Positions 10,708-21,803 of a stretch of DNA of 64,000 nt are shown here, in pieces. The position numbers and the translations under genes were made by a program. The stretch comes from Paralithodes platypus (Eukaryota; Arthropoda; Malacostraca; Decapoda; Lithodidae): NCBI GenBank assembly GCA_032716605.1, contig CM064572.1:41871897-41935896 (forward strand), read 5' to 3'. The notes under the pieces are model-generated. The model was given only the letters and a program-made list of their open reading frames with translations, ran no database searches and had not been told where the DNA came from. How positions within the stretch are numbered: position 1 is the first letter of the stretch; the number at the start of each line of letters is the position of its first letter.

Positions 10708-11400
10708 TTAGTAATTCACATGGGCCACCAAAGAATAGAAAAACTTTTCATCTACATCCCCAAGGACATCCATCAATTGATCTTCTGTGGGAATATTGTG
10801 GATGTATTCCGGCAGAGGCAGTGTGGACAAGTTAAGCATTTCCTCTGCGAACTGCTCTAGCTCACCCAGGACAGACTGTGTCAGATCGCTGGGTTTTGTG
10901 AGGCTGATCTGGGAATTTGGGGATACAGGGAATTTCATTGTGGTGACTCTGATGGGAGTGATGGGAGATGCAAGGCGACGTCGTTTACATTGGGACTGGG
11001 GACAATGGGGAGGGGGAGATGCTAGGTCACTGTCAGTGCCAGAGCAAGGTGACAGAGATCTCTTAGGAGTTGCTGTTACAAGATTTGAACCTGATGGCGA
11101 CAAGGACTTAGAAACAACACAGCATTTCTGCTGTTTTAGTCCACTAAAGAAATTAACTTTCCATCCATGTTCGACAACAGTAGATTTAAATTTCAACCCC
11201 TTTTGGCTAAGCAATTTGCCAATTATGTAAACTGACGCTGAAGGCAGATTGTGGAGTGCACAATATTCCCTGTACCTTAGCACTGATACATCTCTGTTAG
11301 TGCAGTCCAGAGGGGAGACAGTTATCAAATAATCTGAAGACAGAAACCGCAGGAAATCATCCTTCCCTTGGAAGGTTCTCTCCCTTACCCTCAATCCCAA
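10708..11400 (-). CDS. Unknown protein with possible winged-helix-like segment (partial)
   Basis: An open frame of about 230 codons ending in TAA-type context at 10708. It has no ATG near its beginning: the frame is open back to a stop at about 11454, and pyrimidine-rich AG acceptors are possible upstream, so it may be an exon or a truncated gene. Residues about 35-85 (VSVLRYREYC through KVNFFSGLK) have the alternating pattern of a winged-helix DNA-binding fold like those at the C-terminus of some primase-helicases; this is only a resemblance. A Ser/Pro-rich linker with a basic KRRR cluster and an acidic hydrophobic tail follow. Family unknown. Confidence 0.4.
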   Translation of the reverse strand: MGLRVRERTFQGKDDFLRFLSSDYLITVSPLDCTNRDVSVLRYREYCALHNLPSASVYIIGKLLSQKGLKFKSTVVEHGWKVNFFSGLKQQKCCVVSKSLSPSGSNLVTATPKRSLSPCSGTDSDLASPPPHCPQSQCKRRRLASPITPIRVTTMKFPVSPNSQISLTKPSDLTQSVLGELEQFAEEMLNLSTLPLPEYIHNIPTEDQLMDVLGDVDEKFFYSLVAHVNY

Positions 11401-11620
11401 TATGTAAATTATGTTTCTGGGTAAATAAATTATGTTACTACTGTAACAATATTACAATATATGTAATTCAAACACACCTAATCACAAACCTACTTCAACT
11501 TAGCCTATGAAACCAATGGAGAAGCGAAGGGAACTTCCGCGTCTCACACTTTTCAAAAAGGCAATGATTCGAAAACTAATCGAGATGACAAATATGATAA
11601 TGCAACTTATCTACATTGTA

Positions 11621-12085
11621 GTAGAGTCATTTTCAGAGCTTCCGTGACCGTGTTTAGGATACCAAAGTTTCTCAGTGAATTTAACAAGGGCAACTGATGC
11701 TAAAAAAAATAAGCCCCCATACACCTCACCAAAATGACGGGAAAGTTGTTATTTTAGACGTTTTTCAAAATGGCCGCCGCCGTCATCTTAAAAAATTGAT
11801 AAAGTTCTGTTTCTTGAAGTGAATGGCCAAAAATGACAATTTTGGTGTCTATCCCCACTAATTTTGGTGTCAGAAAACCAATGGGATGGCATAATTAAAA
11901 AATAATTAATAACTAAGTACCAAATAATTAAGAAAATAAGAAAATAATTAAGAAAATCAATGGGATGGCATTATTCATGATTTAGAGTCCAATTAACCTC
12001 AACATCTAAGACAAATATGATGTTGTTAAATCCACTGAGAAACTTTGGTATCCTAAACACGGTCACGGATCCTCTGAAACTGACT
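11621..12085 (+). repeat. Left inverted arm of the 11.6-15.5 kb unit
   Basis: Internal landmarks in order: CGTGACCGTGTTTAGGATAC near 11643, TGGCCGCCGCCGTCAT near 11770, AATTAAG-rich tract 11895-11960, CAACATCTAAGACAAATATG near 12000, and the inverted terminal motif at 12040-12075. The same landmarks appear in reverse order and complement in 15091-15520. Confidence 0.85.
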
Positions 12086-12190
12086 CAAATAATATAATAT
12101 ATAATTTAAAATGTAAACCAAGAATGTTGACTGATCAATTCCTTCTTTTTCAGGTTTGTTGCATCGAATTTGGCGTGAAGAATCATAAGC

Positions 12191-15062
12191 ATGGAACGTA
12201 GAGGAGTTAGTGATGTGCTTGACCCAGGACCTGGATTAAAATGCATATTGTGTCAACATCCCTGTATAGCTGATGATAGTACGGACAAGACATCTGATAC
12301 AAAGTGGGAGAATCTAAGGAGCAAGTGTTTTCGGTGGAAGGAACTTGATAAATTTCAGCATGCCTATGCAGCAGTGGAGTGGGACAAGGGGCCTAAAGGC
12401 CTGTACATGCATAGTAAATGTTACACCCAGATCAGTAGTAATCGCTATATTCAGCAAGCACAGAATCGTAAACGGAAATCTGAACAGGAAGAAGTTCAAG
12501 CATCAACTTCAAGTCAACAACTCCCAGGAAATGTGCCTAAAAAGCTTCGTTCTAGTACTGGAGTGGTTCATGAAAAGAATCTCTGTGTGTGGTGTACGAA
12601 AGGACCACAAAAAAACAGTAATCCTGGCAAGTCCAAACTTTTGCAGCTGTCAACAGTAGACGCATGGAACCGGAACCGGTTCAAGTTGCATACAGTTTGT
12701 CTGTCAGATGAGCCTATAAGAGAAAGATTGAATACCCTACTTGCATCTATCCCAGACAGTCGAACGGCGTTTGGATTGGAAATTCGTTATCATCGTGAAT
12801 GTTGGCGCAATTATGTCAGCAACCCTCTGAAGGAGTCTTTTCCTGATGAAAAAACAGAGCATCTGCAACATTTTAATCTTCGAGAGGCCCAACATATCTT
12901 CTTTCATCATGTCCGTCAAGTTATCTTTGAAGATCATGAAATCCGTACACTGCAAGGTCTTGTAAAGGATTACAAAGGCATTACTTCAAATTATGGTTAC
13001 TATTCCACAGCAAAGTCCAGTTTCGTGAAGGAAATTCTGATCAAGGAATTTGGAGATGACATAGCATTTCATGAACGAGGTCAGAAGAATGTGAGTGAAC
13101 TGGTATATGATGCAAGAGCTGCAGGTTCATATCTTGAGGCTGCAATATCCTCTCTAGGTGTAAGTGACGATCAGCTGGTGAAGAATGTAGCTGGGCGACT
13201 CAGAGATCAGATCATCAAAACAAAAACTGTTCCTTGGCCTCCATACATACATGAGCTAGAAGAATATAAAGACCTGAATGATCTGCTCTTGAAGCTCATC
13301 ACTTGGTTAAAGCACCCCACAAAGTCTGAAGTCGATGACAAGCCCCAAGTCAGATCAATTTCATCTATTTTGACCAGCTACATCACTGGAAGACGTACTG
13401 CATTTGAGACAAACCTCGGTGTACTGCTACATGGTATGACAAAGAGCAGAGAAATGGTAGACATATTACATAAGGATGGCCTGGGAATCAGTTACAATGA
13501 TATGCTTTTGCTTAGAGATTTCTGGGCAGTTACTGACCTGAAAGCATTCAACTGAGTGTCCTTTTGAACTTTCTGAAGGAACACTGGCAATATGTATAGT
13601 CGACAACGATGACTTCAAAAGTGACACTTTGACTGGAAGTGGCCAATCACATCGTACAAATGTCATGTTTTTCAGCCAGACCTACCTAAGCTAAATCTAC
13701 CTACCCTAGATGATGATAGACCAGTTGCAAATAGCACCTTGCCTTTGTACCTCTCTGATAGCCTCAAAGAATTTGGGAGCCAGATGCAAAAAATTGAACC
13801 ATACAAAACAGTCAAGCGTGGTGAACCATCCATCAGACCAAGGATAACGGATGAACAACATCTGGACACAGTTCCTCAAAGAATGAGAGGTGTCATCCAT
13901 GCAATGGCCCGAGCTAAGGCAGACGGAACAAGACCAAAGCCAGAAGACCAGACTGTACCAGCCTTTTCTGGCTTCCAGGCCACGCTATCACCAGAAACCC
14001 AGAAAAGTCAAGCGATTTATCATATGACTTATCCTGATCCACCAAGCAAGACCATTCTGTATGATGCCCTGCGTAAGCTTGCAAAGGCAATTGATGACAA
14101 GAAGATGCCATTTGCCATTATCGTCGGTGATCATCCTGTCTACGCATTATTGCTAGAATTGAAAAGTGAGAATCCAGAGATATTTGCTGACATAATGACA
14201 TTCATGGGGCCCATTCATATCCAGATGTCTTTCATCAATGCAATCTACAAAAGGTTCAAAGGCTCAGGCATTTCAGATGTACTGGTGGCTGCAGGCGTCG
14301 TTGCAGATGGATCCGTGGATCAAGCTCTGCGTGGAAAACACTTCAACCGCGGTGTGCGTTGCCTTCGACTCTTCTACGAGGCTTTACTCCAACATGCACT
14401 AGACAAACGTTTGGAAGGTGCCACTCTGTGTGAAGAGATCCAGGCATCTCTCAATAAGTTACGCAGTTCAGTAGACCAACAAGAACTTAATGATGCACAT
14501 GCTGAGTTAGAGAGCAATGCCGATCTCAAGGGGCTCGTTGACTCCCTATTCCAGAACTTAGATGGTGCTCCACTAGCAGAATTCTGGATTTCATTCTTGG
14601 AGATGGTAGAGATACTGACTCAAAATATACATGCTATAAGGACAAGAAACTGGATCGAGTTCAAGTCTTCACTGAAGTTGATGCTTCCTTGGATGCATAT
14701 TTATGACAACGATAGATATGGGCGCCATCTTCCAGATTTCATAGCAGTCCTAGAAAGTCTTCCCCATATCCAAGCACAATTCATGGAGAGTGGCATGTTT
14801 GCCACACTTAGAGCGCACCAATTACCTCACATATCTGCAGAAGAATTTCCAGCTTCAGAATCATCCATCACCAATTGGCCATGGATGGCACCTTGTAAAT
14901 GGCTTATGCCTCCCAGTACGCTATACCCAACCTGCACTTCCATCATTCCTGGATCTTCTAAAAACTCCAAGTCATCCACAAATGGAGAGCAGCGATGATG
15001 ACAGCGGAAGTGATTCTGACAGTTGTGCATCATATTTGTCCTGCAGTGATAGTGCATCTTAA
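12191..15062 (+). pseudogene. Decayed gene for a large Cys/His-rich protein of unknown family
   Basis: One frame, 12191-13555, breaks near 13550; about 40 residues continue in a second frame (GTLAICIVDNDDF, DTLTGSGQSHRTN), then the first frame resumes near 13670 and runs to 14998. The coding potential is about 930 residues. The N-terminus has zinc-binding-like pairs (CILCQ at 18-22, HSKC near 74, CVWC near 133, YHRECW near 202). The centre is helical, with conserved-looking blocks IVGDHPVY, FMGPIHIQMSFI and GSVDQALRGKHF. A C-terminal block YGRHLPDFIAVL is followed by garbled sequence. A pyrimidine tract ending in CAG at 12151-12153 looks like a splice acceptor before the ATG. I know such proteins as repeated unannotated families in invertebrates but cannot assign a function. 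Confidence 0.65.
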
Positions 15063-15090
15063 TGCAGTAGGTCTCATGTTTTATTAATTT

Positions 15091-15520
15091 AGGATACCAA
15101 AGTTTCTCAGTGGATTTAACAACATCATATTTGTCTTAGATGTTGAGGTTAATGGGACTCTAAATCATGAATTATGCCATCCCATTGATTTTCTTAATTA
15201 TTTTCTTATTTACTTAATTATTTGGTAATTATTTATTAATTATTTTTTAATTGTGCCATGCCATTGATCTTCTGACACCAAAATTAGTGGGAATAGACAC
15301 CAAAATTGTTATTTTTGGCCATTCACTTCAAGAAATAGAACTTTATAAAAAATTTAAGATGACGGCGGCGGCCATTTTGAAAAACGTCTAAAATAACAAC
15401 TTTCCCGTCATTTTGGTGAGGTGTATGGGGGCTTATTTTTTTAGTATCAGTTGCCTTTGTTAAATTCACTGAGAAACTTTGGTATCCTAAACACGGTCAC
15501 GGAAGCTCTGAAAATGCCTC
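15091..15520 (-). repeat. Right inverted arm of the 11.6-15.5 kb unit
   Basis: Near-identical by eye to the reverse complement of 11621-12085, with small length differences in the AT-rich centre (about 15190-15250). Its inner end is slightly truncated: it begins at TTAGGATACCAAAG without the preceding GTGACCGTG. Confidence 0.85.
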
Positions 15521-15530
15521 TACTATTGTA

Positions 15531-16054
15531 TCTCATATTTATTTACACCCCTATGTCGCTGTTTGAGCCTTCTTTACTTTTATATTATAATTATATAAAA
15601 GTAATATCGTAGTTATAAGGTAGTAAACGTGATATTTATGTCAATATATAAAAAAAACCGAGTGTGATAATCTCAAAATATGTTAGTTAGCGCTTAAAAT
15701 AGTTTTCTGTAAATTATTGTCATTTAAAGAAAACCTAAATGTAATAGATAACTAACTTATTTTTCCATGAATATTTTATGTATCATCCACATAATAATTA
15801 GAGATTTTAACAAACACAAAAACGTAACATTGATCACTCATAGGCCTTCACCTTCGCCGGAGGCAAAACACATGAAGTCAATTATGATTATCCAGAAACC
15901 CTAGATTACAGATTACTTGATCTTGTAGCATCCTGGGTTCGAATCCACGGACTGGCACATGTGTTTGTAAATTTCATTAATCGATTTTAGGAGTATAGTT
16001 GGTTGTTGGAAGGAACATAATAATATATGTTATCAAAGGAGGTTTCGAAAAAAC
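15531..16054. other. AT-rich intergenic stretch
   Basis: No gene is seen. A B-box-like GGGTTCGAATCCACGG at about 15932-15947 lacks a convincing A-box upstream, so I do not call a tRNA or SINE. Confidence 0.4.
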
Positions 16055-16200
16055 TTCAATTTTATGTCACAAATTTTCCCATGGATTTTTTTATTTTTCC
16101 CTGTTAGTTTTCATCTATATATTATAGTGTTTGGAAATAATTACAACCCTCGGAGAAACTGTTTTCCCCATTATACAATGATCTTAAGACACGCCGCTCG
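16055..16200 (+). repeat. Dispersed repeat family I, copy 1
   Basis: It matches the reverse complement of 45360-45510 in order: AATTTTCCCATGG, a T-rich tract, GTTAGTTTTCAT, ATTACAACCC and ATGATCTTAAGACAC. No coding capacity and no clear ends. Confidence 0.55.
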
Positions 16201-16264
16201 ATAGTGGGGAGAGCTATGAAGTACAGGGAAAATGAGGGGTTAAATGCGTAAAACGGCGATAAAA

Positions 16265-16735
16265 ACGTATTTTAGCAAAACTTGGCTCGGGTTTTAAGGT
16301 ATTTCAAAGGCCTTAAACCCAATATTTCGAAAACCCGAGCCAAGTTTTGGCCAAAGCTGGCTCGGATTTTGCGAGTTTGTAGACAAAAAAATTACAGTAA
16401 CCTCATTTAGAAATTTGGCTCAGGTTTCCCGAAATTGCAAAGCCATAAAACCCGAATTTTGGAAAACCCGAGCCAAGTTTTGGCAAAACTTGGCTGGGAT
16501 TTTGCGAGTTTTAAGAGTAAACAAATTACAGTTACCTAATTTAGAATTTTGGTTCATGTTTCCCTAAATTGCAAACCCCAACAACCATAATTTTGGAAAA
16601 CCCGAGCCAATTTTTAGCAAAACTTGGATCGTATTTTGAGAATCGAAAAAGACTAACGAAATGTCGGAAATCGGCTCATGATTTCCCTAATTGCAAAGCC
16701 AAATAACCAGATTTATCGAAAACGTAGCACTTATT
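16265..16735 (+). repeat. Tandem repeat of about 133 bp with internal inverted symmetry
   Basis: The phrase AAACCCGAGCCAAGTTTTGG recurs at about 16331, 16464 and 16598 (period 133-134), with a diverged partial copy at about 16715. Each unit contains the phrase facing its own complement (AAACTTGGCTCGG), so the units can fold back. Confidence 0.8.
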
Positions 16736-16990
16736 TAAATCATAAATATCCAGTAACATAGACCTAGTACATTGGATACAAGCCTAATCCACACCTAACG
16801 CCTACAATGTGTCCGTAGTACCTAGTAGGCCTACGTGGGATACAACACGAACCCTTACCGGTGCCATGGCGGTTGGGCCGCCGCCCATTTAGTATTCGGG
16901 CGTATCTGTAAATACTACTGCAACTATTAATCTTGTTTCTGAGACTTAGTATATTAACCTAACCAAACAACCCAACCTAACCTAACCTAG
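16736..16990. other. Unassigned stretch
   Basis: No gene is seen. It includes a few CCTAA-like words at 16955-16989, too few for a telomeric array. Confidence 0.4.
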
Positions 16991-17356
16991 ACCCAGTACA
17001 TGGGATACTAAACTAGCCCTTGCATGCCAGGTACAGCGGATTCATAGTATTAAGTACGTGGCATACTAAACTAGCCCTTGCATGCCAGGTACAGCGGATT
17101 CATAGTACTCAGTACGTGGCATACTAAACTAGCCCTTGCATGCCAGGTACAGCGGATTCATAGTACTCGGTACGTGGCATACTAAACTAGCCATTGCATG
17201 CCAGGTACAGTGGATTCATAGTAGGCTACTCAGTACGTGGCATACTAAACTAGCCCTTGCATGCCAGGTAGAGCGGATTCATAGTACTCAGTACGTGGCA
17301 TACTAAACTAGCCCTTTCATGCCAGGTACAGCGGATTCATAGTACTCAGTACGTGG
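16991..17356 (+). repeat. Tandem array of about six 58-bp units
   Basis: Units begin near CAGTACGTGGCATACTAAAC and end in GGATTCATAGTACT. The core GCATGCCAGGTACAGCGGAT recurs in each. One unit is longer by about five bases (near 17222). Differences between copies are few, so the array is young or homogenised. Confidence 0.9.
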
Positions 17357-17649
17357 TATTTATTACCCATTAATTTCCGGAAGTTTAAACCTATGCGTAA
17401 AAATCTTACCTCTTACACGTCACATCAGTAGTCAAGCACCCATGTTCTAAATGGCGTGTGTACGAATCGGTGCCGTCTATAGGAAGGTGTTGACAACCAT
17501 GTTACGAAAAAGATCCATTTTAGTACCATATATTTTTATTAGGTTTTGCCGAGGGTTGAAACTAATTTTAATATGATGCTTAGAGCATAGAGATTCCATA
17601 TCTGTCTTCAAATATGTCAAAATAATTAGTGACAAATAAATGGAGTTAT
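17357..17649. other. Unassigned stretch before the BEL/Pao element
   Basis: No gene is seen. The last five bases, GTTAT (17645-17649), are the left target-site duplication of the BEL/Pao insertion. Confidence 0.5.
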
Positions 17650-18146
17650 TGTCGAGCCTCGTAAGTAACTCGACAGTTTAGGTTAAGTAAACATACTGGA
17701 AGTTCAAATTAGGTGCCAGTACTAGGCTAAGTTATATATCTATATAAGAGATATATACTATTTCGTATTAAGTTTATATGGGTTTATTATCCATTATTAT
17801 ATCGGGTTGTCATTATAATAAATCCGATATATCTTGTAGTTAGTTAAATGACGCATTGGTAGATAAGATAACTGCGCATGCGTCATTCTTGGAACTGGCG
17901 GGTTCATCGCCACAAACCTCAGAATCGCTTTCGCTACGACCTCATCAAGATCTCCTTCTAGCCGCTCCAATACAACCACCTGTTTCCTGCTAAGTCATCC
18001 TAATTCTTATATCTTAGTGGCCACTATATCTTCTATCTATTCCTACCACTATCATTGAGCTATCTATCCCTATCAACAAATAAAAGTAAGTTAACTCTTG
18101 TGAGTTTATAGGTAAATTCAGCTTTGTTTACTATCGAATTCTCACA
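17650..18146 (+). repeat. 5' LTR of BEL/Pao element
   Basis: Same length as and very similar to the 3' LTR, with scattered substitutions (for example GAGCCTCG against GAGACTCG near the start), so the insertion is old enough to have diverged. It should contain promoter and polyadenylation signals; AATAAA is at about 18079-18084. Confidence 0.95.
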
Positions 18147-18149
18147 ATA

Positions 18150-18162
18150 TGGTCCTTCGATA
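18150..18162 (+). other. Primer-binding site, tRNA-Tyr-like
   Basis: Three bases after the LTR the sequence reads TGGTCCTTCGATA. TGG pairs with the CCA tail, and the next bases complement a 3' acceptor ending in TCGAAGGA, which fits animal tRNA-Tyr. It would prime minus-strand DNA synthesis. The tRNA assignment is from memory of acceptor-stem sequences. Confidence 0.7.
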
Positions 18163-18983
18163 CCTCTGACTTTTGCCTTATGCTATCTTTTCTTCTTTGT
18201 CCTTTCTTTCTTCTGCTTTCCTATTGTCTACTATTTCCTAGCTGTTCCTTCTATCTGTTCCCTCGTTCCGCTTCCCTGGTGTCCCCTGTAGGTTTGTGGG
18301 CTGGTGTTTGTTGTCTGTGGCCTAATTTCCGCCGGGTCCCGCGTATTTTACCCGGCCATATGGGCCGCCGCCAGCCGATGTACCACCCATTTTTCCTGGT
18401 GGTAACTTTGCCGAAGGGGGTGCTTGGGTGGACACTTTCAAGTCCTCTGCGGCCTGGGAGAGCCACTTCATCAATAATTAGGTGGTAGGCTATAGGCTAG
18501 GTAGGCCTATATAAAATTGCAACAATTAAATTAATGTAAAGTAGAATTATAAGGGTTAAATTGACTTTGTTCGGTCTTAACTAAATTTAAAGGGGGTTAT
18601 TACCACAAACATTTTTGGTACCATTAGATGTTGGGCTAGCCTAGTTTATTATAGGTTTACAATTTAAATTGGCTTGTTATACACCTTTATGGCCTCCCTT
18701 CCTTAGTGTGCTCTAACAACATTTTGCCGCATATTATGTAAGGTTTACCCTTTAAATTTAAGTGTGGAGATATTTATGCGTTCGTTTACTTTTATTATTG
18801 CATTCCGCGTCATATTTCCCGCTTATTGCCCTACCCCGGCATTATACGTTTAATTAATTTACGTTTAAGTTGGGGTTCCCTATATCTTGCCTTTATTGGC
18901 GTCAGCTAACTTTCTGAGTGCGCTTTACGTCCATATAGGTAAGATATAGTATTATTCTATTCCATTTCCTGTGTATTGCCATC
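18163..18983. other. BEL/Pao leader between primer site and gag
   Basis: No coding motif is seen. A weak frame at 18180-18488 has low-complexity hydrophobic sequence and no family resemblance, so I treat it as chance. Confidence 0.5.
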
Positions 18984-20299
18984 ATGTCGTTGACACTGTC
19001 CCAGTACAAGCGACGCAAGGGGGGTATCAAGAGTGGTTTGACTAGGATCAACAAAGATATTGCTACATTTTTTGTTAATGCAGATAATGATGCGATTGAG
19101 GCTAAATTGGCTTCGATATTAAGACAGCTCGAAGATTTAAATTTATGTCGCCGCGAAATGGAAACGCTCTATGAAGATGACGCCGAGTATTTTGCGGACA
19201 TAGAAACAGACGTGGATTATATAGAGTGTCTTGATAAAGTTATCATCCTCCTCAAAGGAATGCTAAAACACAAGGAGCCAAATCGTGCTGCAGTTAACAA
19301 AAATGCCGGTATAAGATTGCCGAAAATAACCCTTCCTGTGTTTGACAGTGATCCCACTCTATGGCTGGGATTCTGGGATATGTTCCACTGTAGTGTCCAC
19401 AGCAATGCGGAGCTCAGTGACATCCAAAAATTCACCTACTTAAGAGGTCAACTGCATGGCGAGGCAAAGCAACTCATTGAAGGTTTCGCAATAGAGGGAG
19501 CCAGCTACCAAACAGCGGTTGCCCTTCTACAGAAAACCTATGGGCACAGGGATAGAATTAAGGCGGCACATATAACTAACCTTACTACTTTGAGTCCTCC
19601 CTCTTACAATGTCGAGGAACTAAAAGGATTCTATGCTAGTTTTGAAAGTACACTAAGGTCAATAGAGACCCTACAAATTACCCTTAATGAAGCTAGCGTT
19701 GTAATTCTCATGAATAAATTGCCATTCCCACTAAAGGAAACATTAAAGAGAACTTTAGGTGAAGAAGGTCTGGACCTAGAAAGGTTTGTCCAGGTTTACC
19801 AGACAGAAGTGTTAAACATGGAAAGTGTAGCGGAACAGACTACACCACACATACCAGTTGCTTCAGCATCCTTTGCGGTGCAGGAGGCCTCGGTGCGAAG
19901 GAGGGGTTGCAAGTTGTGCGAAGGGGCACATGCATGGTTTAAGTGTATCAAATTCAAAACCAGTGCTCTGAAAGCAAAACACGCAAAGCAACTCAACCTT
20001 TGCACCGGGTGCTTATCTTCAACCCCCGGGAGCAATGGTTGTGTGAACCCTGACATCCGCAACTGCAAGTTTTGTCAAAATAGACACTACCATATCCTCT
20101 GTCAGTCCAGATCTCAATGGGACGGTGCAAAGAAGGAGCAAAAACCTCAACAGGTAACAAAGACCAAGACGCAAACTACCACGATGTCTGTGTCGTCAAA
20201 GAAGACTAGTATTATCCTCCCAACTGTAAAGCTGCCAACAGTTAAGGAATCAAGAGGAACAGTTAAGATGAGAACACTGCTGGATCAGTGCTCACAGCG
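18984..20299 (+). pseudogene. BEL/Pao gag with start of protease, cut by SINE
   Basis: Starts at ATG 18984. The N-terminus (1-105) is helical and charged. The central capsid-like region has the BEL-typical block IRLPKITLPVFDSDPTLW (about 111-128) and FTYLRGQLHGEAKQLIEGF (about 152-170). Near residue 310 comes a Cys-rich zinc-binding region (CKLCEGAHAWFKC, then LCTGCL, CKFCQNRHYHILC). It then reaches MRTLLDQCSQR, the active-site neighbourhood of BEL proteases (canonical D in LLDxGS-like context), where the SINE begins and the frame is lost. The frame upstream of the SINE is undamaged. It would form the particle and bind RNA. Confidence 0.85.
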
Positions 20300-20305
20300 C
20301 AGGTG

Positions 20306-20870
20306 TGGGGGAGGTGTGGTGGAGTGGTCTTGCCACTGGCCTGGTAATCCAAAGGTCCTGTGTTCAAATCCCAATGTATCAATGGGAAGATATTATTGGG
20401 ATGGAATTTGTGCTGTACCTAGTATCAGTGCATTACCACAAGCCCACCGAAACGTCAATAAAATACCCTCATTGTTCCCTGATTAAATAGCACTGTATGA
20501 ATATTCCCATATTCAAAATATGCTATAGGGGTGCAATGCCTGGTGAGTGACCTGCTCAACAGGTGGCGTTGTGTGTGTGTAAGTGTGAGAGTCCGAGTGT
20601 AGGGGGTGAGACAGTGAAGCACGGGAACGAGGTGGCTTCAGAGATGGGGTCGTTTCGGGCCATGAGTGAGCACCGTGCCTCATGTGAAGGCAAGATGGCA
20701 GGTGCTCGTTGTACTCTACGTGCTTCACATGTCTCACTCCCTAGACTGGAACAAGACCTCACAGGCTTCACTGTTCATTGTAAAGCGGTGAATGTTAAGG
20801 CTCGCAGCCTATGCCCGAGAGGAAGTAAGATGGAATATAGAAGAAGAAAAAAAAACAAAAAAACAAAATA
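20306..20870 (+). mobile_element. tRNA-derived SINE, copy 2, nested in BEL/Pao
   Basis: The head begins GGAGGTGTGGTGGAGTGGTC and carries a B-box-like GTGTTCAAATCCC near 20362. The body parallels copy 1 at 9421-9917 and ends in AGAAAAAAAAACAAAAAAAC. It sits between the gag/protease frame and the next BEL coding block, showing that it arrived after the retrotransposon. Confidence 0.88.
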
Positions 20871-21803
20871 ATAATTTTAAATTCCGCTCTAGACTCGATC
20901 CATTATATAAAAGTGGGTGATGAAGAGCTAGAGTTGCGAGGGTTTACCGGAGCATGTGAGAGCAGAAAGTACCCAGTAGTGTCCTTCAAATACAAGTTCC
21001 GGAGCAGAAACTATCCTCTACAAGCAGTTGTGGTAGATACTCTCCTGGATCACAAAGGATCAGAATGCCTTGAAGCAGACATGAGAGTTTTGCGAAACAA
21101 AGGTTACAAATTAGCTGGTCCTCAATGACACAGACATCTCGGCTGGACTTGTTGGTTGGTGCCGATTATTATTATGACTTAGTGCGGCCAGGGTATAAGA
21201 AAGAGGGTGACATAATTATCTTGCCCACTAAATTTGGTTATGCACTAAGTGGCTCCTGCCATAGCGACAAGTCTAGCGTCCAAGTTGAGGTAGTTACAAT
21301 TTTGAAAGTTGCGGTCACCCCGATGGATCAATATATATCCACGGAATCAAGTAATCCATGTCATAATTAATTAAAATGTATGTGGGAACTGGATCATCTA
21401 GGTATTTCTCCAAATGAAGATTCAAAGGAAAACATGACTGCGTTTGGACATATACAAGGAGACAGCAACATACTCTGCACAGAATCAGCAATATGAAGTC
21501 AGACTGCCATGGAACCGACATAAAGAGAAGCTGCCTTCTAATTACGGTTTAGCAGCGGGTCGCCTGAGGGGTCTGCAGAAGCGTTTCAAGCAAGAACCTG
21601 TCTATTGTAGTCACTACACCAACGTTATCGTGACTACACCCGATTTCTGTGGCCAAAGGATCCCTTGGACTTATCTTCAACCTTACTTTGCTACCGATTT
21701 AAGGTAGTGTTGTTCGGGGCGACTTGCTCACAGTTTCTTCTTAATGCCACGATCTTAAAACATCTTTCCATTATTAAAGAGGATCCCAAAGTTGTGGAGG
21801 CTA
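20871..21803 (+). pseudogene. BEL/Pao protease-linker and start of RT, fragmented
   Basis: Pieces in shifting frames: protease and linker text in 20913-21128, then 21125-21370 with DLLVGADYYYDLVRPGY and TKFGYALSG, the linker signature seen between BEL protease and RT. 21500-21660 keeps YGLAAGRLRGLQKRF-like RT N-terminal text. The sequence then jumps near 21707-21713 to an RT finger/palm block (FGATCSQFLLNATILKHL), so several hundred residues normally between them are deleted. Stops and frameshifts are frequent. Confidence 0.75.

Larger units (their letters stand above)
11621..15520 (+). mobile_element. Candidate DNA transposon: degenerate gene between long inverted arms
   Basis: Two arms of about 430-465 bp, 11621-12085 and 15091-15520, are near-identical inverted copies of each other and bracket one long decayed coding region. 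Each arm is also bounded by its own inverted ends containing GTGACCGTGTTTAGGATACC. The outermost sequences (GTAGAGTCATTTTCAGAG on the left, its near-complement on the right) are followed on both sides by TTGTA (11616-11620 and 15526-15530), a possible 5-bp target duplication. The encoded protein is not a transposase family I can name. An alternative is two independent MITE insertions in opposite orientation around a host-like gene. Confidence 0.6.

Noticed and set aside
15920..15960. tRNA or SINE head around GGGTTCGAATCC
   Set aside because: Only a B-box-like word is present; no A-box or cloverleaf stems are seen upstream.
16955..16990. Arthropod telomeric CCTAA repeat
   Set aside because: Only a few irregular units; not an array.
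18180..18488. Hydrophobic 102-codon frame in the BEL/Pao leader
   Set aside because: No domain, no homologous block in the element class, and low-complexity composition at its start.
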